This document shows positions 1 to 7,659 of a DNA stretch of 14,269 nt, piece after piece (the first letter of the stretch is position 1; every line of letters starts with the position of its first letter). Source of the DNA: Phoronis ovalis (taxonomy: Eukaryota > Phoronida > Phoronidae); assembly GCA_028565635.1 (NCBI GenBank), contig JAOXYB010033285.1, positions 1 through 14,269 of the forward strand, written 5' to 3'. Under the pieces are notes generated by a model. The model made no database searches, was not told the DNA's origin, and was given only the letters and a program-made list of their open reading frames with translations. The translations under genes and the position numbers were made by a program.

Positions 1-784
1 TTTCCCGAGCTAGGAAATGATGACGTCACATAGCGTCTGGTCTGGTCCGGTCCGCGAGCGGGGTTTCCCTCAAGCAAAATAACAAATGTAGCATTAGGTT
101 CTTTTATAGTATAGTTTTTTGAAATATATTTTAAAAGGGTTGTGCATAGGAACTCTTCCCAGATCTCTAGAAAGTTTGAAGCTTTTTCAATGAAAATGTA
201 ATTTGTCTCCATCATCTTCTGTTCCTTTGTCATGTCGATTGAATTTTGAAGATTCTTGTTAACAATATTTTCTTAAAATAACTTCTTTATAAAAGCCATG
301 TAATAAGGGGGAGGACACAAAATATCGTATATGATTTTAAATTAAATTTGAATATTCTTATTAATTACATTGAAACATGATATAATGAAGTAAATCCATT
401 TTATTAAACAAGCTTATTTGAATAGTTCCTGCAATATTTGTGAGTAGATACCAGCTTGTGTTTTTTACAGTCTTGATTTTGTTAGCAAAAGAAAGCACCG
501 ATTAATAACAAAAGATAGCCTATATTATGCAATATCTACAGTCATGCAGTCAAACACAGAATTCAAGAAAACATATTGTGTTTGTCTTATGATCTTGATA
601 ACATACCGATGTAGTGCTGATTGGCAATTCACTGCATGGAAGGAATACGGAACAAAAAAATTGTACTAGAAAACTGTCCAACAAGCCCTCTATGAAATGT
701 AAATGAAATTATATCATCAGTAAAAAATTTTTAAATAAAAATTGGTTTAAATCTGAGTTAGAAGTTACTGTGGTTTTCTTGTAG
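1..784 (+). other. Partial cadherin intron, no gene seen
   Basis: AT-rich sequence ending in a good acceptor (tttcttgtag at 775-784). No reading frame with cadherin features was found on either strand. The first 60 bases are conspicuously more GC-rich than the rest and hold a small pentamer repeat. It is presumably the end of an intron whose upstream exon is outside the window. Confidence 0.7.
35..54. repeat. Four tandem pentamers (GTCTG x2, GTCCG x2)
   Basis: GTCTG occurs twice, followed directly by GTCCG twice. This lies in a short GC-rich patch (about 1-65) that also contains the palindrome TGACGTCA at 21-28. The patch contrasts with the AT-rich intron around it and may be the end of a dispersed element cut by the window edge. 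Confidence 0.5.
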
Positions 785-999
785 ATGGCATTGTGTCCTT
801 TGTTGACAATCCACAGTTTAATTATGAATCAGTGTCACGTTATCAAATAACTGTGTCAGTGAATGACGGTTTCCTTGCTGGCTCTCCAAAGACACTGACA
901 GTCAATATTGGTAATATAAATGAAGAACCACTATTCACCAATCTTCCTGCTACTGTGACTATTCCAGAAGACACAATTAACCAGGCCGCTATATTCACA
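785..999 (+). CDS. Cadherin exon: end of one EC repeat, start of the next
   Basis: The acceptor tttcttgtag ends at 784, and the donor GTGAGT starts at 1000. The exon opens with two bases of a split codon, then encodes 71 residues and ends in phase 0. It shows FNYES (a diverged LDRE motif), VNDG, the linker NINEEPLF in place of DxNDNxPxF, and the next repeat's IPED glutamate motif. The frame fits the following exon exactly. Confidence 0.85.
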
Positions 1000-3900
1000 G
1001 TGAGTTTAATGTCATTGATTAATAAAATAGTTAAAAAGTGCAAGTTTATGCTGTGGCATCCGAAAGCATAAAAAGCATACTCTTTGTGATTTAAGCAACA
1101 AAAATGTGATAATTTCAAGTTAATATGTTCACTGCTCCAATTTCTTTTGCTGACAGATTACAAGCACAGATCCTGAGAGTGATGCCCTATCTTATATAAT
1201 GGCTTCTAATCCAGCTTCACCTGTTTCAAAATTTAGTATAACATCTAGTGGTTTAGTTCAAGTCAATGCAGGGGCAAACTTGGACTATGAAAGCATTGAT
1301 CAATATGTTCTTACAATCACTGCATCTGATGGAAGCTTAAGTAGTTTGGCGGCCACTTTGAATGTTGATGTCACAGATGTAAATGAAGCACCCATTTTGA
1401 CAGTTGTTCCTACTGTTATTGACTTAGCAGAGGAAAAGGTAAGTTGCCAAATGTACTATTCTGTCTCATATGTTTTATATTATATTTTGAAAGAAAAATA
1501 TCTAGGAAATATTGACTCTAGTGTTTGGATCTATAATATACATAGATATAATTCTCTCAAGATGAAATGAATACAAATTACACTTATCTATTTCTATTAA
1601 TTTGATATGCAGTAATTTTAAATTAAAAAAAAAACAAAACTTTGTCATTTTAAATTTAAATTTTAAAAAGAATGACAATCATTTGTTTTTGTATTTAATA
1701 CATTATAAATTATATATTTGTATTCTTATAATTATGATTTCAGCTAGTTGGTTTTATTCTACCTATCAATATAAGTGTGTCTGACGAAGATAATGGTGAC
1801 ATCCACACTTATAGCATTAATCCAAGTTCAACGAGTAGTTACTTTTCGTTGGATACTTCAGTTGGATGTCATATCACTGTTGCTAACCACATGGATTATG
1901 AAAGTGCAATTATACCAAGGCATTTTTTAATAGGTATGTAAGAAATACATAATTATTTTGTTTTATAAGAAATTATTCCAAAATGACATAATATTTCAAT
2001 AATTTATTTGCACTGAACGATAGCTTTTTCCATTCACCATGTGGATTCATAGACATGCAAAAGTTATTGTTATTGTTTTAGTGCACTGCTTAGTTTTCTA
2101 GGAATTTGCATTTATTTGCCATTATTTTCTATTGCTTGTGTTTTGTAGACCTGAAAGTTCAAGATAATGCAGGCTTGTATTCCATCATTTCCATTTCTGT
2201 CAATGTGATTGATATCAATGACAATTCACCAATTTTCTACCAACCAGAATACAGAGTCACACTAACTGAAAATCTATTTGGGGGTACAAAAGTATTGATA
2301 GTTAATGCTATTGATGAAGATAGTGGCACAAATGGTGAAATTGCTTACTCTATATCAGGAAGCGAAGGAAATTTATACTTCCAAATAGATAACACAGGAT
2401 GTGTGACAGTGAAGCATCCAGTAGATTTAGAAAAAAACAATGTCATCACTTTTGCTATTATTGCCAATGATGGTGGAATCCTGGGATTGAGTAGTAGTGC
2501 TACTGTGATAATAACTATCACAGATATCAATGATAACAGACCTGTTTTTAACAAGAATTTCTATAATATGGAAATCAGAGCTGATGCCAATGCTAGTGAT
2601 CCAGTTGGTACTGTACTTGCTACTGATGCTGATAGAGGTATGTGCATTTCTAATTTTTTTAAAATAATTCTGGCAAAAGGCATTTTATGGATACTTGCAG
2701 ATTTAAAAGTTTATTACATCTATTTTATATCATATGATTATACTGCTACTTTTTCAACATCCTCATATCCTGGTATATTCAATAGATGTATAGTTCTTTT
2801 TTGTACAACACCAGTATAATACAGAAAAACTTGATAATTGTGCTAAATGTCAGATATTTTATGTATTGCTTTGGCTAGTGGAGACATCAGCCCTAAACTA
2901 CAAACTACAAGTGGAAAGTGAGACATTTTATTTGGGTGTGAATTCTGGCACCATCAAAGTCAAAGGAAATTTGCAGGTTAATGACTCCTATATGCTATAT
3001 GTGGTTGCAATGGATAACGGTATACCACCAGATATCTCTACGTAAGTAATTGATTACTATTTGTTAAAGAAATAGATTGATATTTTGATGGAATTATATT
3101 AACAACTCTTGGAACGGACTCTACTTTATCATTGAATTAGTTTGTCTTTGTATCTTAGTATATAGAAATTAAAGCAAAAGTCTTCCTCACAGTTGTGTTT
3201 TCGAGAATTAACATCATCTAGACTGCATGTGGGCATGCAATGAGAGGTGTCACTGGTAACGACTCACTAACTCAAACTTTGGCACAATTCTATGTTCTGT
3301 AAATGAATCAATCAAGTGTGTGGCAAACTACTCATTCCCAAAATAAGCAGAATTGAGGGAACATTTGTGGTGCCATCAAGTGCATGCAAATAGCAAATTA
3401 TTGTACAGTAGTCAATGAATAGAGATCACATGTAGGTCCAAACAATTATAAAGCAAATAAAGGATTATCTCATTCATCTGCACATTATAATTAGCAAAAA
3501 GTGCATGGATCCAATATTTCACTGACAGGCGATAGTGACAGAATACATTTAAAAGAATTTAAGATTGTTTTTAATCCACAGAGTGACAGTAGTACGAATT
3601 GATGCCTATCCACCTGAGCTTTATCTTGTTGACTTTGAACTGCAAAAGGCCCAAGCTGAATTCAGTGAAAACACTAAGAGAGAATTTATTCAGGTTCTCA
3701 GTGATCTTTTTTATCCAGCGATTGCTAGGATTGTCAATATGGTCGCTGTTGAGAACAATGTTGGAAGTAGGCAACTTCTTGCATCAGAGTGAGTAGGAAA
3801 GGCTTAATTCATATTACTAACAAATAGTAGAACACTAATAAAATTATTATTGTAATTTTCAATAATATAATTCTTCCAAAATAGAAATGTTTTTTTTTAA

Positions 3901-6900
3901 TTGTTCTTTTCTAAGGATATTATTCTTTTACTTGAATTGTAAAATGGATGAAACTAATTATAATGTTTACTCCTTACATACTCTTAGTATGTTTTTCATT
4001 TTGTGATTGCAAATATTTAGTGTTTAAATCTGTAACCATATAAATGCTAAAAGCAGTGTTTTGTTTTTGCTTTTCAAGTGAATCAACTGTTCTAACAGTT
4101 TTAATGTTAGTGGATGACTCAACGGAACAGTTTGGAAACTTGCCATCAGCAAAACAATATTTACATGCTGATTACATAGTATCTCAGACAACTTTGGACG
4201 AAACTGATACACCAAGTGACAAACTTCAGACTTCTACATTTGCAAATTTTTCCTTTGTGAGTGTTAAACGTCATATTCCAAAAGTGCTCCAGGAAGAGGT
4301 GAACTGGTGGCTAGAGACACCTGGTGGCATTGCTACCTTGGTGATAGTGGTTCTCCTTGGTTTTGTTCTGGTTTCATTGCTGGTGTTTCTTACCCTGTAT
4401 TGTCTGCTTTGGAGAAAAACTCGCAGGTTTGTCCCAATCAAAAAATGTCCCGTCTCAGGGCAGAAGTTTTATGTAAAGTACGTATTGTAAGCGTACATGG
4501 AGATAACGTGTCTGCATGATTTGTCATATATTTCTATAACGCAGATGTAAAGTATCTGGACTTTAGTTTACTATATTTCATAAAATATTGTTTCTGTGTT
4601 ACACAGTACGTGTTTTGTTATTTATTAATAACTTGGAACAAAACAGTTTCATAAAAAAGCCCAACATCCAAATAAATATTGAAGCTACAAATTTATTTAG
4701 TATTTTGTTTTGTGTATAATTCAAAAAACATTACCTCAGTACATGGTTATCTTTTAAATATGGCAGGCTAACTGACTCGCCAGTTCCTGAGGCCAAGTCT
4801 GAGGTACCAACTACATCTGAGACAAATGCATGGCCACCACCAATAGAACAAGAACAACCCAAACATGCTTGGATAATGGATCTGAGGTGGCTTGGGAGAA
4901 GGAATTGGAAAACTAGAGGTAATTGTTTTTACCCAATCATGGTTCACATTTTTCAAGAACAATTGGGGGAGTTCCAACAAAGCGATGCATCTAAAATTTG
5001 TAACATTCTTGGCATATGTCTTAGGCACATATTCTTCTTATCCAAACTGTAAGTTTCCCAGTAATGCTTTGGATATAATTAAGGAATCTATTTGCCGTAT
5101 TATTGTAATATATAATGCGAGTGTGTACATGTTCCAGAACACAAAAACATGACTTTGTGGCCTCCAGTACGTCGGCGAAGTAGTGTGAAATATAAAGGCA
5201 GGGACAGAAATTTTAACAAAGATGATTACCCATTAGATGTATTCCACCCAATGCCAATGCTGTTAAATGGACAGCAAGTGGCTGCAATTCTACCTTCAAC
5301 TTCATTGTCACAAAGGTAAGTCACAGCACTAGATAATAAAAGTTTCCCAAACTATACCTAGATGCTTTTTTCAGAAGGCCAATTGTAAGAGGGAAAAAGC
5401 ACAGTTACCTTGTTCAACAAATAGACTAGTTTTTTTAACAATAAATTTTGTGTTTTGTTTTATTTTATTGCTCACCTGTAATTAATTTATGTCATCTTTT
5501 AGCTAAAACAATGTCATACAAATGTCAACAAAAACAGTGTCATTTAAAAATGGTTATTCCAAAAATTCAAAACATGATTTCATAGTGGCCACACTTGCAA
5601 TATGGCTGACTGATGATGGCCATGTTTGTTCTCGAAATTGTATGTGACAATAACAGTTTTTATCTGATCAGCTTCATATTTGATACAATGTAAGTATTAG
5701 TCTCTAACACAGACTATATATCTTATAAATGTACTAAATAAATTACAAGGGTCTAAACTTAGACTATGTAAGTATAGGTCAAAGTGCAAGTCACATATAA
5801 TTTTGAACTGGATTATTTCCAAGATGGCCATGTTTGTTCCTGAGAGGGCACATTACGTTGCTTGAGTTGCGGAAAAACAAACCTTTGACTGGACAATTCG
5901 AAGGTGGATTCAAGAAGGCCATAGGTTGTTGGGGGTACTAGGTGACATTTCAAAATCACCTTGAGAAGTGGGTCAAATGACAATCCAAATCTTTGACATT
6001 TTTTGTGCATAATACTTTAACTCTCATTAACTGCTTCAGTTGTTATCCAATCAACTTCATATTTAATACGGGGCAAGGACATGTCGCCATGCAGGTTAGT
6101 TATAACTTTGACCCAGATCACTTGGAAGATGGCCAACTGGCAACCATGTTTGTTCCCAAGACAGCACATCAGGTTGTGCTGTATACAGAAAGGCGAAGCG
6201 GTGTCTAGACTATTCAAAGGTGGATTTACGAGAACAAAAGGTGGTTGGGTGTATTAGGCTAGGTAGCATTTTAGAATGACATTGAAAATTGTGTCAAACG
6301 ACGAGTCAAATCTTCAACATTTGTTGTATACAATATTTCGCTTTACATATGTAAGACTTTAAGCAACTACTTCAAAAACCGACTACCCACCAGGGCTGCA
6401 AATCACATACAATCTAGTACATTCTAGGGATCTGTTGGCATCTGACATTGCAACTGTGCTCCTGAACTCGAGGTGACTGAAACACATGGTATTTTATTAT
6501 TTGGATGCATGTGGGTCAAGGGTAACAGATTAGAATTTTGTGAAATTACATGTAAATTTAAGTCATTGTTGAGTCTCTCATATATGCATTTTTCTGTATC
6601 AGCAGGCTTGTATTTTTTCATCTCTTTTATAACTTTAGCTCAAAGGCTTCCACATCACCAAGTTGGTTAGATAATTATCAACCGATGAAAGAAAGAAAAC
6701 ATTCCATAAATTTACCAAACACACCTGTGGACAAACAAATGTCAAAATCCTCAGCAATATTATGCAAAACACCTTCCATCCCAGGAACCCCCAATTCTAC
6801 ACCAGAGATAAGCCAAAGAGGGTCTGAAAAGCCACAAACTCCAACTAGCATATACTTGGAACAGCTAAATGAGAGGCCAGAAAGTAGCAGTTCATCTGGT

Positions 6901-7029
6901 AGTGATCATTTTACGAACACAAGAGCTGAAGTAGAATCTCCATTGCCAGACAATTCATTGAAAAATGTAAGAGTAACAATGTCTTCACCAGTACCTAGCA
7001 GTCATTCAAGAAATACACCAGTTTGGTAA
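785..7029 (+). CDS. Cadherin-superfamily membrane protein, 3' part, 10 exons (5' end outside window)
   Basis: Joining ten exons gives an open frame of 870 codons ending in TAA at 7027-7029. In local numbering (first whole codon at 787 = residue 1): residues 1-50 end one EC repeat, followed by EC repeats at about 51-152, 153-258, 259-362 and 363-456, a non-cadherin domain at 458-530 with a linker to 595, a transmembrane helix at about 599-625, and a cytoplasmic tail 626-870. Cadherin hallmarks seen are LDYES/MDYES, DxNDNxP linkers (DINDNSP, DINDNRP), DED and DAD calcium motifs and NDG/SDG/MDNG turns. Members of this family mediate calcium-dependent adhesion between cells at the plasma membrane. 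No classical catenin-binding tail, EGF or laminin-G domain is visible, so a classical or Fat-like cadherin is unlikely. A Dachsous-, CDH23- or PCDH15-like non-classical cadherin is possible but not proven. The signal peptide and first repeats lie upstream. The AKT gene lies downstream in convergent orientation. Confidence 0.9.
1157..1438 (+). CDS. Cadherin exon: most of an EC repeat (residues 72-165)
   Basis: The acceptor tgacag ends at 1156; the donor GTAAGT starts at 1439. Phase 0 at both ends, 94 codons. It encodes DPESD (the DxD calcium position), NLDYES, ASDGS and the linker DVNEAPI, then the start of the next repeat with LAEEK. As in the preceding exon, the linker has NE instead of the canonical ND. 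Confidence 0.88.
1439..1743 (+). other. Cadherin intron, AT-rich, nothing else seen
   Basis: GTAAGT donor and TTTCAG acceptor. It holds A and T runs around 1620-1670 and no conserved reading frame. Confidence 0.8.
1744..1933 (+). CDS. Cadherin exon: core of third visible EC repeat (166-228)
   Basis: The acceptor tttcag ends at 1743; the donor GTATGT starts at 1934. Starts in phase 0 and leaves one base of a split codon, completed by the next exon to Asp. Motifs are VSDEDNGDI (calcium-binding DxD) and HMDYES. It contains a possible N-glycosylation site (NIS at 174-176). Confidence 0.85.
2149..2637 (+). CDS. Cadherin exon: end of EC3, full EC4, start of EC5
   Basis: The acceptor ttttgtag ends at 2148; the donor GTATGT starts at 2638. 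This is the largest cadherin exon here, encoding residues 229-391 plus split codons at both ends. It contains two canonical linkers, DINDNSPIF and DINDNRPVF, the repeat start VTLTEN, AIDEDSGTNG, VDLEK and ANDGG, then ATDADRG of the fifth repeat. It is the clearest evidence for the cadherin assignment. Confidence 0.93.
2879..3041 (+). CDS. Cadherin exon: last EC repeat (392-445)
   Basis: The acceptor ggctag ends at 2878; the donor GTAAGT starts at 3042. The leading TG completes a Val codon with the G of the preceding exon, and the exon ends with two bases of a Thr codon. Residues include NYKLQ, FYLGVNSGTIKV and VVAMDNGIPP, a typical end of an EC repeat. The usual LDRE/LDYE motif is replaced by GNLQVND. 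An NDS glycosylation site is present. It is too short for an ORF scan to find but fits both neighbours in phase. Confidence 0.85.
3042..3581 (+). other. Cadherin intron, nothing else seen
   Basis: GTAAGT donor and CCACAG acceptor. No additional exon, repeat or RNA gene was recognised in these 540 bases. Confidence 0.75.
3582..3788 (+). CDS. Cadherin exon: membrane-proximal non-cadherin domain, first half
   Basis: The acceptor atccacag ends at 3581; the donor GTGAGT starts at 3789. It begins by finishing the strand of the last EC repeat (TVTVVRIDAYPP), with no DxNDN linker. It then encodes strand LYLVDFEL, a predicted helix around KREFIQVLSDLFYP, strand ARIVNMVAVENN and then GSRQLLAS. This alternation is unlike a cadherin repeat and resembles a small alpha/beta (ferredoxin- or SEA-like) juxtamembrane domain. 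The fold is inferred by eye only. Confidence 0.8.
4079..4426 (+). CDS. Cadherin exon: end of juxtamembrane domain, linker and transmembrane helix
   Basis: The acceptor ttttcaag ends at 4078; the donor GTTTGT starts at 4427. It encodes VLTVLMLVDDS (last strand of the membrane-proximal domain), a polar linker with an NFS glycosylation site, then an uninterrupted hydrophobic stretch from IATLVIVVLL to LTLYCLL (599-625), followed by the basic stop-transfer WRKTRR. A second in-frame donor 51 bases downstream (GTACGT at 4478) would give a longer exon to 4477 adding 17 residues. Both donors leave the same phase. Confidence 0.88.
4427..4766 (+). other. Cadherin intron containing a possible alternative exon extension
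   Basis: The first 51 bases remain open in frame (FVPIKKCPVSGQKFYVK) up to a second donor GTACGT at 4478. The frame closes with TAA at 4488-4490. The remainder is AT-rich without other features. Confidence 0.6.
4767..4918 (+). CDS. Cadherin exon: cytoplasmic tail 1 (632-681)
   Basis: The acceptor tggcag ends at 4766; the donor GTAATT starts at 4919. The first base completes an Arg (or, from the longer upstream donor, Lys) codon. It encodes LTDSPVPEAKSE, then a Pro/Glu/Trp stretch (WPPPIEQEQPKHAW) and a basic WLGRRNWKTR. No known domain is recognised. It is supported by phase agreement with both neighbours. Confidence 0.75.
5138..5315 (+). CDS. Cadherin exon: cytoplasmic tail 2 (682-740)
   Basis: The acceptor gttccag ends at 5137; the donor GTAAGT starts at 5316. 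It encodes a basic cluster PPVRRRSSVKYKGRDR (a consensus RRxS basophilic-kinase site at 693-697), then DDYPLDVFHPMPMLLNGQQV, which could be a short linear binding motif. It ends with two bases of a Ser codon completed by the last exon. Confidence 0.75.
5316..6638 (+). other. Longest cadherin intron, filled with diverged tandem repeats
   Basis: The 1.3 kb intron separates the last two exons. Its middle (about 5595-6370) is built from diverged copies of one unit; both flanks show no recognisable feature. Short open frames here (for example 5993-6208) lack family features and sit within the repeats. Confidence 0.75.
5595..6370. repeat. Diverged direct tandem repeat, unit about 305 bp, about 2.5 copies
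   Basis: AAGATGGCC recurs at 5821 and 6126 (period 305). Between these copies, matching blocks include CATGTTTGTTCC, ATTCnAAGGTGGATT, GGTTGTTGGG against GGTGGTTGGG, GTCAAAnGAC and the region before each AAGATGGCC (AACTTTGACC against ATTTTGAACTGG). A shortened third copy lies at about 5614-5820: GATGGCCATGTTTGTTCT at 5614 and CTTCATATTTGATA at 5672, which matches CTTCATATTTAATA at 6055. The copies have many substitutions and indels. No transposase frame was seen. Confidence 0.65.
6639..7029 (+). CDS. Cadherin last exon: Ser/Thr-Pro-rich C-terminal tail (742-870)
   Basis: The acceptor aactttag ends at 6638; the stop TAA is at 7027-7029. It encodes a low-complexity, probably disordered tail with many Ser/Thr-Pro sites (NTPVD, KTPSIPGTPNSTPE, QTPTS, ESPLP, SSPVP, NTPVW), a serine run ESSSSSGSD and a basophilic site KERKHS (Ser763). 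No catenin-binding region or globular domain is recognised. The final TPVW is not a standard PDZ ligand. Confidence 0.85.
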
Positions 7030-7231
7030 AACGGCTATTTGTTGGGCGAATCTTTTATCACATTGGATGTGATATGACAATGGTATGCAGTATCAGCAAA
7101 CTGTACCCCTCTTGCCATGTTATTTCTCACTACAATGTTGGTTTGTATCATCTTTAAAATTTAGTTTTCACATATTTGCACTTACACCTGATCGTTTGAT
7201 ATGAAGTGGCAATTTTGAGAGAGTTAACAAA

Positions 7232-7258
7232 TGCTTCCAGCTCATGTAACTGGAAGCA
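7232..7258. other. Perfect 9-bp inverted repeat (hairpin) in cadherin 3' UTR
   Basis: TGCTTCCAG at 7232-7240 and its exact reverse complement CTGGAAGCA at 7250-7258 flank a 9-base loop. It would fold in the mRNA. It is too short for a microRNA precursor, and no U-tract follows it. Confidence 0.6.
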
Positions 7259-7629
7259 GTGAGAAGACGACAAGTTCATATTACATTATTAAATGATACA
7301 TTGTTTGAAGGGCTTTGGTCACATACAGAACAAACTTGGAAATACACAGTGTACCTCCTATACATGCATTTATTCTATACAATACTGTAATGCAAGGACA
7401 AGTATGCCAACTACTTTACATATCAGGCTATGCATTTACTTTCAGTTTTGAAAATATACAAAATAATATATAATTATACATATTTGACATGATAAATCCA
7501 ACAAATAGTAGACATTCACGATACATGATAAGATATTTTTATACAAATTTTATTAGCATAAATCATAAGATAAGCACTAAGACCCTTTTTAGTTTCAAGT
7601 CTACTGTGTGTAAATTCATTGAATTTTAA

Positions 7630-7640
7630 AATAAAATAAA
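7630..7640 (+). promoter_or_regulatory. Cadherin poly(A) signal, two overlapping AATAAA
   Basis: AATAAA at 7630-7635 and again at 7635-7640, followed by T/GT-rich sequence at about 7645-7668 suitable as a downstream element. It lies about 600 bases after the cadherin stop codon. Confidence 0.55.
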
Positions 7641-7659
7641 TAGTTTTTCTGAGTTTCCT

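Larger units (their letters stand above)
7030..7655 (+). other. Probable cadherin 3' UTR
   Basis: Sequence from the stop codon to the paired AATAAA signals. No further coding is seen. It contains a perfect hairpin at 7232-7258 and a weaker ATTAAA at 7288-7293 that could give a shorter transcript. Confidence 0.6.

Noticed and set aside
21-28. TGACGTCA, a perfect CRE (CREB site)
   Set aside because: It sits inside an intron in a repeat-like GC patch with no promoter evidence; an 8-base palindrome alone is weak.
4768-5028. 86-codon minus-strand open frame
   Set aside because: Antisense to a cadherin tail exon that fits in phase with both neighbours; the composition is low-complexity and unrecognised.
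5993-6208. 71-codon plus-strand open frame
   Set aside because: It lies within the diverged intronic repeats; the neighbouring copy does not keep the frame.
7015-7029. C-terminal PDZ-binding motif in the cadherin (TPVW)
   Set aside because: Position -2 is Pro rather than Ser/Thr or a hydrophobic residue, so it does not fit the usual PDZ ligand classes.
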